A stretch of DNA of 64,000 bases from the NCBI GenBank assembly GCA_003222975.1, contig QHXN01000026.1, positions 62,001 to 126,000 of the forward strand, written 5' to 3'. This DNA comes from Acidobacteriota bacterium (GTDB lineage Bacteria; Acidobacteriota; Blastocatellia; Pyrinomonadales; Pyrinomonadaceae). Below the pieces are notes generated by a model, which was not told the origin of the DNA, searched no databases, and saw only the letters and a list, made by a program, of their open reading frames with translations. This document shows, in pieces, positions 17,308 through 26,812 of this stretch. The first letter of the stretch is position 1, and each line of letters opens with the position of its first letter. The translations under genes were made by a program, and so were the position numbers.

Positions 17308-17361
17308 ATTGCTTCTTACCGCCGCGGCCACGTCAGCTACTTAACAGTGCAAATGGTATGA
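17308..17361 (+). other. Possible 17-codon leader ORF with ATT start ahead of the regulator
   Basis: A strong Shine-Dalgarno sequence (AAGGAGG, 17293-17299) stands 8 nt before an ATT codon that opens a 17-codon frame. Its TGA stop (17359-17361) overlaps the ATG of the regulator (ATGA). The regulator's own ATG has no Shine-Dalgarno sequence. ATT starts are rare (infC is the known case), so a coupled leader peptide is a tentative reading. Confidence 0.25.
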
Positions 17362-17366
17362 CCGAT
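17351..17366 (-). promoter_or_regulatory. Candidate GntR/FCD operator 4 over the regulator start codon
   Basis: On the minus strand the site reads AAATCGGTCATACCAT; core GGT-CAT-ACC spans 17355-17363 and contains the regulator's ATG (17358). Binding here would block transcription elongation or translation start, a simple autorepression arrangement. Differs from the ATTGGT form by one base (ATCGGT). Confidence 0.5.
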
Positions 17367-18149
17367 TTTAACTCCGACCTCTTCAAGACGATTATCCCCG
17401 AAGGGCGCGGTAATACTTCCGAGGAGGTGGTCTCCCAACTGCGGGAGATGATCCACCGCGGCGAGCTACACCCCGGCGACCGCCTGCCGCCGGAACGTGA
17501 TCTCGCCAAACTGCTCGGCGTCAGCCGCCCCACATTGCGCGCAGGGATACGCTCCCTGTCGGCGGTCGGCATACTACAGTCGCGCCAGGGCGCGGGCACT
17601 TTCGTCGTGCAGTCCGAGGGGCCGCCCCAACTCGACAGCAGCCCCTTGCGCCTGATGGCATCGCTGCACGGGTTCACCTCCGCCGAGATGTTCGAGGCGC
17701 GGCAGTCGCTGGAGATGGCTATCGCCGGCCTCGCCGCCGAGCGCGCCACGGGCGACCAGATGGCCTCGATGGCGGAGGAAGTGACGGGCATGTTCGCCTC
17801 GCTCGACGAGCCGGAGCAGTTCCTCGTCCACGACATGCGCTTCCACCAGACGGTCGCCGCGGCCTCCGGCAACCGCATCCTGACAGCGCTGATGAACATG
17901 GTCGCCACGATCCTCTTCGACGCGCGGCGCAAGACCGTCAAGCACGCCACAGACCTCAAGGAGTCGGCGGAGATGCACCGCAAGATTTACCGCGCCATCC
18001 GCGAGCACAGCCCGGAGGCCGCGCGCCTCACCATGCGCGACCACCTCATGCTCGCGCAGCGAGCGCAGGAGGCCGAAGGGATAGACTACTCAGACGCCGC
18101 AGACGTGGCGGGCAACGGCGACGGCGCGGACGCGAACCCCGCGACTTAG
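17358..18149 (+). CDS. FadR/GntR-family transcriptional regulator (FCD domain)
   Basis: The 263-residue protein has an N-terminal winged helix (about 20-88: LREMIHRGELHPGDRLPPE, LLGVSRPTLRAGIRSL, RQGAGTFV). An all-helical FCD ligand domain (about 110-235) contains HDMRFHQTVAAASGN and MHRKIYRAIREHSPEAA, whose Asp and His residues are the usual FCD metal/ligand site. FCD regulators include UxuR, ExuR and LldR. Within a uronate locus, a uronate or aldonate effector is inferred. It faces GH105 divergently. Six candidate operators, one covering its start codon, suggest autoregulation and control of the receptor, GH105, SDR and NagB-like/uxaA units. The C-terminal 25 residues are acidic and low in complexity. 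Confidence 0.88.
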   Translation: MTDFNSDLFKTIIPEGRGNTSEEVVSQLREMIHRGELHPGDRLPPERDLAKLLGVSRPTLRAGIRSLSAVGILQSRQGAGTFVVQSEGPPQLDSSPLRLMASLHGFTSAEMFEARQSLEMAIAGLAAERATGDQMASMAEEVTGMFASLDEPEQFLVHDMRFHQTVAAASGNRILTALMNMVATILFDARRKTVKHATDLKESAEMHRKIYRAIREHSPEAARLTMRDHLMLAQRAQEAEGIDYSDAADVAGNGDGADANPAT

Positions 18150-18195
18150 CGAATCAGCTAAAGCGGCGCGCACTCCGTCCCTGAAGCCGTGCGCG

Positions 18196-18849
18196 TCAAA
18201 CACTCTGCCGCGCCTCCCTCACGATCTCGACGAACTGCCGCGCGCGCTCCGTGATTATTTCGGCCTGACCTTCGCCGAGCGCCTTGAGGTCAACGAGGTC
18301 TGTTCCGACGCCCAGCGCGCTCGCGCCCGCCCTGATGAAGTCAGCCGCAGTCCCCAGCGACACGCCGCCCGTCGGAACAAGCTCGACCTGCGGCAGCGGA
18401 GCCTTGAGCGCCTTCAGGTAGCTCGCGCCGCCGAGCGCGCCGCACGGGAAGACCTTGACCATGTCCGCGCCGGCCTGCCACGCCGCGACGACCTCGGTCG
18501 GCGTGAGCGCGCCCGGCATTACCGCCACGCCGTACCTCCTGCACAACTCGATTGTCTTAGTGTTGAGCGAAGGCGAGACGACGAACCGCGCGCCCGCAGA
18601 GATGCACGCGCGCGCCGTCTCCGGGTCGAGCACCGTGCCCGCGCCGACCGTGGCCTCGTCGCCGTAGCGCTCGGACAGCTCGGCTATCAACTCCACGGCG
18701 CGCGGCACGGTCATCGTGATTTCGAGAACCGAGATGCCGCCCGCCTTGATCGCCTCGACGACGCGCGCCGCCTCCTCGGCGGAGCGCGCGCGCACTACGG
18801 GGACGACGCCGACCTCTCTTATCTGCCGCAGCACCTCTTCCTTCTTCAT
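18196..18849 (-). CDS. eda: KDPG/KHG aldolase (Eda)
   Basis: The 217-residue class I aldolase cleaves 2-keto-3-deoxy-6-phosphogluconate to pyruvate and glyceraldehyde-3-phosphate. Motifs: VVRARSAEEA, VLEITMTVP (catalytic Glu), VGAGTVLDPE, FVVSPSLN, GALTPTEV and DMVKVFPCGALGG (Schiff-base Lys), then LVPTGGVSL for phosphate binding. Length is normal when the ATG at 18849 is used; the frame stays open further upstream but without homology. It lies downstream of kdgK copy 2, so kinase and aldolase are consecutive in transcription order, and it converges on the regulator gene. Confidence 0.93.
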   Translation of the reverse strand: MKKEEVLRQIREVGVVPVVRARSAEEAARVVEAIKAGGISVLEITMTVPRAVELIAELSERYGDEATVGAGTVLDPETARACISAGARFVVSPSLNTKTIELCRRYGVAVMPGALTPTEVVAAWQAGADMVKVFPCGALGGASYLKALKAPLPQVELVPTGGVSLGTAADFIRAGASALGVGTDLVDLKALGEGQAEIITERARQFVEIVREARQSV

Positions 18850-18908
18850 CCGTCGCCCCGGCCCGAAGCCCCGTTCAAGCTGACGCGGGACGCGCGCCCG
18901 CGCGAAAG

Positions 18909-20017
18909 TCAACGCGCCACGCGCGCGCCGCCACCCTTCATCACGCGCTCGACCTCCGAGAGCGTCGCCGTCGTCGTGTCGCCCGGCGTCGTCATCGCCA
19001 GAGCGCCGTGCGCCGCGCCGCACTCGACCGCCCACTGCGCGCCCTTGTCCGCCAGCAGGCCGTAGATCAGGCCCGAAGCGAACGAGTCGCCGCCGCCCAC
19101 GCGGTCGTAGATTTCCAGGTTCTCGCGCGTGGTCGCCTGATAGAGTTCGCCGCCGGCGTAGCAGACCGCGCCCCAGTCGTTCACGCTCGCGGTCTTCGCG
19201 TTGCGCAGTGTCGTCGCCACGACTTTGAAGTTCGGGAACTCGCGGACGGCGCGCTCGATCATCCGTCGGAAGGATTCGACTTCGAGTTTCGAGTGGTGCT
19301 CGTCCAAGCCTTCGACTTCAAAGCCGAGGCAGGCGGTGAAGTCCTCTTCGTTCCCGATCATCACGTCAACGAGCGACGCCAGTTCGCGGTTGACCTCGCG
19401 CGCGCGCGCCTTGCCGCCGATTGTCTTCCACAGAGACTCGCGGTAGTTCAAATCATAAGAGACAGTCGTGCCGTGACGCTTCGCGGCCTCCATCGCCTCC
19501 TTCGCGACGAGCGGCGTCGTCTCCGACAGCGCGCAGAAGATGCCGCCGGTATGGAACCAGCGCGCACCCTCTTCGCCGAAAATCTTCTCCCATTCAATAT
19601 CGCCCGGCTTCAACTGCGACACAGCCGTGTGCCCGCGGTCTGAGCAGCCCAGCGCGGCGCGCACGCCGAAGCCCCGCTCCGTGAAGTTCAGCCCGTTCCT
19701 CGTCTCGCGCCCGACGCCGTCGTACCTGCGCCACAGCACGTGCGACTGGTCAACGCCGCCTTGATAGATCAAGTCCTCGACGAGACGACCGACCGCGTTG
19801 TCCGCGAGCGCCGTGACGACCGCCGCGTCGAGGCCGAAGCAGCGCTTCAGTCCGCGCGCGACGTTGTACTCGCCGCCGCCCTCCCAGACTCGGAAACTTC
19901 GCGTCGTGTGGACGCGCCCGTCGCCGGGGTCGAGGCGGAGCATCACCTCGCCCAGGGAGACCATGTCCCAGCGGCAACCCTCTTTCGCCTTGACGTTCAA
20001 CCCTTCCGCCATCGTCA

Positions 20018-20021
<4 letters not shown>
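18909..20021 (-). CDS. kdgK: PfkB-family 2-keto-3-deoxygluconate kinase (copy 2)
   Basis: The 370-residue kinase has VSLGEVMLRLDPG, WEGGGEYNVARGL, WFHTGGIFCALSETT, SYDLNYRESLW, VMIGNEEDF and RVGGGDSFASGLIYG (catalytic Asp). Operon order is ExuT-like carrier, kdgK, eda. The start at 20021 overlaps the carrier's stop by 4 bp (ATGA); internal ATGs at 20018 and 20012 are alternatives. It is clearly a paralogue of the 5803-6885 kinase, and its place next to eda makes it the better KDG kinase candidate. Confidence 0.9.
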
Positions 20022-21412
<1,391 letters not shown>

Positions 21413-21460
21413 GTCTTTGCCTCGCGCGGGGAGGTTTCGGTCGCCCTCACCCGACAGAGA

Positions 21461-22585
21461 TCAAAGGGGCAGCACGTCGGGCGAGAGGTATTCGCGCCCT
21501 TCTATGCTGACGGGGATTTGCGGCCAATCGGGGATGGTGGTTAAAACTTCTACCCCGGAGGCTGTGGCGATGCAAGTCTCCTCGACCTTCGTGCCCGTGA
21601 TCGAAGGGTTCCAGGCGAACGCCTGATTAACTTGAACGGTATCGGTGCTCGCGGGGTGTGCCAGCCAGTCGCGCGTGCGATAGCCCGCCGCGCCGCCCTG
21701 GTGGTGCAGGCCCTCCTCGCCCTTGAAGCCTTCTTCGGCGTAGGCGCGCGCCGCCGCGTCGTACAACTCCGAGCCGACCGCGCCGGGCCGCGTCGCCGCC
21801 AGCAGACGCGCGTTGACGCGCGCCGCCGACATCGTCCGCCGCCGCAGTTCTTCGGGCACGCCGCCCGCGCAGACAATGCGCGTCAGCGACGTGATTAGCC
21901 CCGCGCGCCGCGCACAAACGACGACCATCAGCACGCGCTCCCAACGCCGCCCGGTCGGGACGGGGTGGCGGAATTTTTTCAGCCGCTCGTCCGCAGCCAC
22001 GAGCGTCACGACCGAGCGGATGCCGCGCGCCGCCAGCGAGTCGTCCGCGCGCCGCGCCACTTCACTTTCGGTCTGACCTGGTTCGAGGGAACGCGCGAGG
22101 TCGCCAATTGCCTCACCCGCGTCGCGACCGAGCAGACGATATCTTTCCACCTCGGACTCTGTGAGCTGATAGCGACAGCACGCGACAGCATCCTCGACGG
22201 CATACGCGCCGCCCGTCGGCGCGAGGTCTGAGCCGAGCGTGCCGCCCTCATTTAGCAGGGCGTGCGCGCGGTCGGCGAGAAAGTTCGGCGAAGACTTCTC
22301 CTCTTCCCAGGCGAACTCCACCGGCTCGAACTCTTCCGCCGTGACCTCTTCGGCGAGCAGGCGCGGCATCTCGATGCGGCTCGCGAGCACGAACCTTTTG
22401 CCGTCGCCGCGCACGAGGAGCGCGCACGCGCCCGCCTCGCGGCTCGCGTCCACGCCGTTCGTGCCGCCCGCGCTCAGCCAGGCGAAGTTGTGCTGCGCGC
22501 CCAGCAACACGCCGCCGAGTCCTTCGGCGGCGAGCATACGCACGACCCTCCCGGTCTTCTCCGCAATCTCGCCTCTTCTGTCCAC
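21461..22585 (-). CDS. M24 (pita-bread fold) peptidase homologue lacking most metal ligands
   Basis: The 374-residue protein resembles aminopeptidase P/creatinase: an N-terminal domain (1-150) and a C-terminal pita-bread domain. Where active M24 enzymes have a first Asp and then SDxTR, this protein reads VVVCARRAG and TSLTR, so both Asp ligands are gone. The His region is HHQGGAAGY, the first Glu position reads WNPS, and only the last Glu (KVEET) remains. Creatinase also works without metal, so a metal-free hydrolase or non-catalytic role is possible. It sits 48 bp upstream of the ExuT-like gene, apparently co-transcribed, so a link to uronate metabolism is inferred. Confidence 0.7.
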   Translation of the reverse strand: MDRRGEIAEKTGRVVRMLAAEGLGGVLLGAQHNFAWLSAGGTNGVDASREAGACALLVRGDGKRFVLASRIEMPRLLAEEVTAEEFEPVEFAWEEEKSSPNFLADRAHALLNEGGTLGSDLAPTGGAYAVEDAVACCRYQLTESEVERYRLLGRDAGEAIGDLARSLEPGQTESEVARRADDSLAARGIRSVVTLVAADERLKKFRHPVPTGRRWERVLMVVVCARRAGLITSLTRIVCAGGVPEELRRRTMSAARVNARLLAATRPGAVGSELYDAAARAYAEEGFKGEEGLHHQGGAAGYRTRDWLAHPASTDTVQVNQAFAWNPSITGTKVEETCIATASGVEVLTTIPDWPQIPVSIEGREYLSPDVLPL

Positions 22586-22693
22586 GAGTCTGTTTTTAAG
22601 TTAGCGGGAGAACCAATCCGCCGCCGCCCGCGTAGGCGTGGATCTCAAAAGCCGTCGGCTGACGTCGAGCGTTTCTAGTTACCGCCCCGGACG

Positions 22694-23470
22694 TTAGCGG
22701 TTAACGCCGCTCGCCAGGAAGCCGCCGTCCACCACGAGAATCTCGCCGGTCACGAAGCTGGCCGCGTCCGAGGCGAGGAAGACCGCCGCCCCCGCCAACT
22801 CCTCGACCCTGCCGAACCTCCCCATCGGCGTGCGCAACTGGAACTCGCGCCCGCGCTCGGTCTCATTCAAAAGGCCCTCGTTCAGCGCCGTGCGGAAGAC
22901 GCCCGGCGCGATGGCGTTCACGCACACGCCGCGCGCCGCCCACTCGACCGCCAGAGACTTCGTCAGAGAGGCGACCGCGGCCTTGCTCGCCGAGTAGGCG
23001 GCGACCTCGCGGAGCGCGACGAAGGTGGAGAGCGACGCGACGTTGATGATGCGCCCGTACTCGCGCTCCAGCATGTGCCGCCCGAAGATTTGACAGGCGC
23101 GAAGCGTGCCCGTCAGATTCGTCTCGATGATGTCGTCCCAGTCCTCTTCGGGGAAGTCGAGGGTCGGGGCGCGCTTCGTTCGGCCAGCCGAGTTGACCAG
23201 GATGTCCACCCTCCCGAACGCCTCGACGCACTCGTCCAGGACGCGCCGCAAGGAAGACCTGTCCGACACGTCCGACACGACGCGGAGCGTCCGCCGCCCA
23301 CGCTCTTCGATCCCCCGCGCCGCGGCCTCGACCTGCTCGGCACGGCGCGAAGTCGGGATCACGTCTGCGCCCGCCTCCGCCAGCCCGTGTGCGATGGCGC
23401 GCCCGATGCCGGAAGTGCCGCCGACGACGACCGCCGTCTTGCCCGTCAGTTCCAGAGAGGCGTGGCCCAT
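22694..23470 (-). CDS. SDR-family oxidoreductase (gluconate 5-dehydrogenase/KduD-like)
   Basis: A 258-residue classical SDR with GGTSGIGRA, NSAGRTKR, NVASLS, YSASK (catalytic Tyr-Lys) and the terminal VVDGGFLASG. FPEEDWDDIIETNLTG is characteristic of the KduD/gluconate 5-dehydrogenase branch. The window already has a closer KduD at 31675, so this one may reduce another keto-uronate; tagaturonate to altronate would fill a missing step. It diverges from the NagB-like/uxaA unit across a promoter region with two candidate operators. Confidence 0.8.
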   Translation of the reverse strand: MGHASLELTGKTAVVVGGTSGIGRAIAHGLAEAGADVIPTSRRAEQVEAAARGIEERGRRTLRVVSDVSDRSSLRRVLDECVEAFGRVDILVNSAGRTKRAPTLDFPEEDWDDIIETNLTGTLRACQIFGRHMLEREYGRIINVASLSTFVALREVAAYSASKAAVASLTKSLAVEWAARGVCVNAIAPGVFRTALNEGLLNETERGREFQLRTPMGRFGRVEELAGAAVFLASDAASFVTGEILVVDGGFLASGVNR

Positions 23471-23599
23471 ACTCGATCTCTTTTTACCAAAGACGGAAGC
23501 CTTAAAGTCCCGCGGCTCGGACTCGAAGCAGGCCGGAATCTAAGCCTGAACCAAACGTCCGCCGTTACGGCCCCGGCCCTAATCAAAGCCGAGGCATCA

Positions 23600-23615
23600 G
23601 AGGTTATACCAATTA
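23600..23615 (-). promoter_or_regulatory. Candidate GntR/FCD operator 5
   Basis: On the minus strand the site reads TTAATTGGTATAACCT; core GGT-ATA-ACC at 23602-23610. It is about 130 bp upstream of the SDR gene start at 23470. GGTATA followed by ACC is the closest in the window to the known ATTGGTATACCAAT of ExuR/UxuR. The surrounding 23471-23935 region is markedly AT-rich for this genome and holds no gene that I can see. Confidence 0.55.
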
Positions 23616-23776
23616 ACTGAAAGGCGAACAGTATGTAACACCGCGAAATCACCTTTGTCAAGCCTCACGAGAAAATAGAAAAGGACGGAAATGATTTAGG
23701 ATTTTTATAAGTCCATTAAAGAATCCACTCTTGTGTGCCTTCCAATTATATGATAAAAACTATCCCTTAAAGTGGG

Positions 23777-23793
23777 ATTGGTAAAACCAAACG
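23777..23793 (+). promoter_or_regulatory. Candidate GntR/FCD operator 6
   Basis: GGATTGGTAAAACCAAA, core GGT-AAA-ACC at 23782-23790, with extended dyad symmetry (TTGGT..ACCAA). It lies 146 bp upstream of the NagB-like gene start at 23936, in the divergent promoter region shared with the SDR gene. Confidence 0.55.
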
Positions 23794-23935
23794 GGCAAAA
23801 TTCGAATGGCCGTCGCCGTTTTTACAGGCTCCTAATGACAGCCACTTTTTCAAAAGGGCAAGACCTGATCTTTCGTTAAAAGATACCCTTCATTGTCCGT
23901 GCTAACAACTTCGGGAGTCGAGGGAGGAATTTAAG

Positions 23936-24889
23936 GTGTCCGCTCCAATCCGGCAGAATATCAGGCGGCGCGTAGTCGGCAACAGCGTTTGGCTGCGCCG
24001 TGCGGATTCCGTCGCGCAGGAACAGTCTGCCCTTCCCGCGCGAAAAATTAATTACGAGGTGGTAGTATCTGAAGAGGCCGTCGGGCGGGCCATGTTGGAG
24101 GATTTGGAGGAGCACGCGCGGGCGAAGCGGGGCGACTTGGTCATCATCCTGCTCGGCGGTCGCGGCGCGCAGGCGATGTACCGCCTCCTGAGCGAGAAGG
24201 CGCGAAAGGCGGAGGCCGACTGGCTGCTCGGACGCCTGCACGTCTTCACGCAGGACGCGCTCGCACCCATGCGCATGGACAACGGTCTGAGCTTCGTGCG
24301 GGACTTCGAGCGTTTACTGGGGCCGGATTTTTTCCGCAAGGTCAAGAGCTTCACGCCGATGCAAACGGACACGGACGACCTCGAAGGCGAGCTTGTGCGC
24401 TACGTCGAAAAGCTTGACGCTTTGGGCGGCACGGACATCTTCTTCCTCGGCCACGGGCCGGAGGCGGGCGCGGCCTCGCACCTCGCCTACATCAAGCCGG
24501 GGTCGGGCGCGGGCGCGGAGGACTTGGCCGGGGTCATCCCCATCTCGCCGAGCATACTCGAACACCACATCTCCAAGTTCAAGGCCGGCGGCAGCGCCGT
24601 CACGGCGGAGGACGAAGCCGAGTGCCGCGCCGCCACACACATACTGACGCTCGGCCCCGCCGCCATCCTCGGCGCGCGCCGCGTCGTGCAGTCAATCGTG
24701 GATGCGAGCACCGCGCCCGCGAAGCGCGCCAGCTATCGGCGCTTCCTCGAAGAGGAGATTTCCGAAGACCCTTCGGAGCGCGCGCGCCAACTCGACGAGA
24801 ACCCGGGGCTTTGGCTGCGGCTTCACCCGAACGTCAGGTCGCTGATACTGCCCGACGTTTTAGAAGCCCAGGGTCGGGCATCAGGATAG
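23936..24889 (+). CDS. NagB/6-phosphogluconolactonase-fold protein with altered active site
   Basis: The 317-residue protein begins with GTG; GGAGG lies 8 nt upstream. From residue 40 it follows the glucosamine-6-phosphate deaminase fold: LLGGRGAQAMYRLL (phosphate loop), HVFTQDALAP, then FLGHGPEAGAASHLAYIKPGS. In NagB the last block is DGHIAFNEPGS; here the Asp is Ala and the Glu is Lys while His and PGS remain. Classical deaminase chemistry is therefore doubtful, and a sugar-phosphate isomerase, lactonase or sensor role is possible. It is 21 bp upstream of uxaA, so it is likely co-expressed and may handle a uronate or its lactone. Confidence 0.72.
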   Translation: MSAPIRQNIRRRVVGNSVWLRRADSVAQEQSALPARKINYEVVVSEEAVGRAMLEDLEEHARAKRGDLVIILLGGRGAQAMYRLLSEKARKAEADWLLGRLHVFTQDALAPMRMDNGLSFVRDFERLLGPDFFRKVKSFTPMQTDTDDLEGELVRYVEKLDALGGTDIFFLGHGPEAGAASHLAYIKPGSGAGAEDLAGVIPISPSILEHHISKFKAGGSAVTAEDEAECRAATHILTLGPAAILGARRVVQSIVDASTAPAKRASYRRFLEEEISEDPSERARQLDENPGLWLRLHPNVRSLILPDVLEAQGRASG

Positions 24890-24910
24890 GGCGTCAAGAC
24901 AAGAACTATA

Positions 24911-26482
24911 ATGCCGAGCACCACCACACAGGCTCCGCCGATCGGCGAGTACGCCATCATCGTTGACGCAAGAGACAACCTCGCGGTCGTCAAGCGCGAG
25001 ACCGCGCCGGGGCTTGAAGTCTCGCTGCCGTCGGGCCGGGTCATACGCGTGGCGGAGGCCGTGCCGCCGGGCCACCGCTTCGCCACGCGCGCCGTTCCCG
25101 CGGGCGAGTTCGTCCTGCAATACGGCCAGCCCATCGGCACGTCGCTCGGAGTCCGCGAGGGCGAGTACATCTCGCACGCGAACATGACGGACGATGTCCC
25201 CGTAGTGCGCGACCTCCCCGAAGACCTCTCGACGCCGCCGCCCGACTACATCCCCGCGCAGGAGCGCGCCACCTTCAATGGCTTCCGCCGCCCGGACGGT
25301 CGCGTGGGCACGCGCAACTTCGTCCTCATCGTGCCGACCTCGATGTGCGCGAGCCACGAGGCGCAGCAGATTTCTCTGATGGCGGAGTTCCTGCACTACA
25401 GACGCGAACGTTACCCGAACGTTGACGGCGTCGTGGCGATACCGCACAACAAGGGCTGCGGCTGCCAGGAAGGCTCGACGATAGACGTGATGCTGCGCAC
25501 GCTCTCGAACTACGCCGACCACCCGAACGTCGGCGGCGTCGTCCTCATTGACCTCGGCTGCGAGAAGACCAACCTCGCCCGCGTCGAGCAGTATCTGTTA
25601 AAGCGCGAGAAGTCTTTCGACAAGCCGGTGGCGAAGATCGGCATCCAGGAGGTCGGCGGGACGCAGGCGGCCATCGAGCGCGGACTCCGTGAGGTCGAGC
25701 GGATGCTGCCGGAAGTGAACCGCGCGGGGCGCGAGGAAGTTTCGGTGAGCGAGCTTGTCATGGGCGTCAAGTGCGGCGGCTCCGACGGCTTCTCCGGCAT
25801 CTCCGCGAACCCCAGCCTGGGGCGCGCAGCCGACACGCTCGTCCGCTCCGGCGGGACGGTGCTCATCACCGAAGTGCCGGAGTTCTGCGGCGCGGAGCAT
25901 CTCATCGCGCGCCGCGCGAAGGACGCCGAGACGGGGCGAGCCATCTACCGGATGATTGACTGGTACAAGGAGTACGCCTCGAAGTTCGGGGCGGTCTTGG
26001 GTCAGAACCCAAGCCCCGGTAACGTCGCTGGGGGCTTGCTCAACATCACGATCAAATCTCTGGGCGCGATGGCGAAGGCCGGCACGACGCGCGTCGAGGG
26101 CGTCGTCGAGTACGCCGAGACGCCGACGGAGCGTGGCCTACATCTGATGCAGGGGCCGGGCTACGACCAGGAGTCAACGCCGGGCCTCGTCGCCGCGGGC
26201 GCGACCGTCGTCGTCTTCACCACGGGGCGCGGCACGACCATCGGCAACGCCATCGCGCCTGTCGTCAAGCTGGCCTCGAACAACGCCGTCTTCGAGCGCA
26301 TGTCGCGCGACATTGACCTGTCAGCGGGAGGCGTCATCGAGGGCACGGAGACGATTGACGAAGTCGGCGCGCGCCTCTTCGAGCACGTGCGGCGCGTGGC
26401 GAGCGGCGAAGTGCAGGCCAGGGCCGAGGAGCACAAGCACCGCGAGTTCCAGCTCTGGGCGGAACAGACGGTATCCCTCTAA
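24911..26482 (+). CDS. uxaA: Altronate dehydratase (UxaA)
   Basis: The 523-residue dehydratase joins an N-terminal SAF-like domain (about 10-100, LVVGxxIGxS-like GQPIGTSLG) to the C-terminal UxaA/GarD domain. Landmarks are GFRRPDGRVGTRNFV, HNKGCGCQEGS, LGCEKTN, GVKCGGSDGFSGISANP and a late FTTGRGTTIGNAIAPV. UxaA converts D-altronate to KDG with an iron or manganese cofactor; the Cys/His-rich segments are consistent with metal binding. Full length. It needs altronate from tagaturonate reduction, and no classical UxaB lies in the window. Expressed with the NagB-like gene downstream of operator 6. Confidence 0.92.
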   Translation: MPSTTTQAPPIGEYAIIVDARDNLAVVKRETAPGLEVSLPSGRVIRVAEAVPPGHRFATRAVPAGEFVLQYGQPIGTSLGVREGEYISHANMTDDVPVVRDLPEDLSTPPPDYIPAQERATFNGFRRPDGRVGTRNFVLIVPTSMCASHEAQQISLMAEFLHYRRERYPNVDGVVAIPHNKGCGCQEGSTIDVMLRTLSNYADHPNVGGVVLIDLGCEKTNLARVEQYLLKREKSFDKPVAKIGIQEVGGTQAAIERGLREVERMLPEVNRAGREEVSVSELVMGVKCGGSDGFSGISANPSLGRAADTLVRSGGTVLITEVPEFCGAEHLIARRAKDAETGRAIYRMIDWYKEYASKFGAVLGQNPSPGNVAGGLLNITIKSLGAMAKAGTTRVEGVVEYAETPTERGLHLMQGPGYDQESTPGLVAAGATVVVFTTGRGTTIGNAIAPVVKLASNNAVFERMSRDIDLSAGGVIEGTETIDEVGARLFEHVRRVASGEVQARAEEHKHREFQLWAEQTVSL

Positions 26483-26592
26483 TCCGCCGCGGAGGCGGGA
26501 CTCTTTCTGTCTTACGAAAGCCGACGCGGGAGAGCGATTGTAACGTCAGGGGACGGAAAGTCGCGCCGCCGACTCTGGACGTTGGAAGGAAC

Positions 26593-26751
26593 ATGCCTAC
26601 GCTGAAAGACGCCCCGCCCGAACAGCCGACGCCGCCCAAAGGCGCGGGCGACTTCGCGAGTTCGGCGAGGGCTTCCCGCATGCTGCTCAGGCTCCTGCGC
26701 GCGGCCCCGCGCTGGGCGGCGCGCTCGAAGTGGCCGTGGACGAATTCTTAA
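26593..26751 (+). CDS. Possible 52-residue small protein
   Basis: An ATG follows GGAAGGAAC closely and opens a 52-codon frame. The product is Pro/Ala/Arg-rich (PPEQPTPPKGAGDF, then SRMLLRLLRAAPRWAARSKW). No family recognised. A different frame of the same DNA also reads plausibly (REFGEGFPHAAQAPARG), so this may be the decayed end of an older gene. The remainder of 26483-26812 shows nothing else. Confidence 0.25.
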   Translation: MPTLKDAPPEQPTPPKGAGDFASSARASRMLLRLLRAAPRWAARSKWPWTNS

Positions 26752-26812
26752 CCTCAAAACTCGTCGCTTAAACGACAAACATCCGCGGGCGTGTTCGTCA
26801 GTCAAACAGCCG

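Noticed and set aside
22603-22618. GGG-AGA-ACCAAT upstream of the M24-like gene as a seventh operator
   Set aside because: One half-site is imperfect (GGG for GGT), so it was not counted with the six. It would make sense biologically and may be real.
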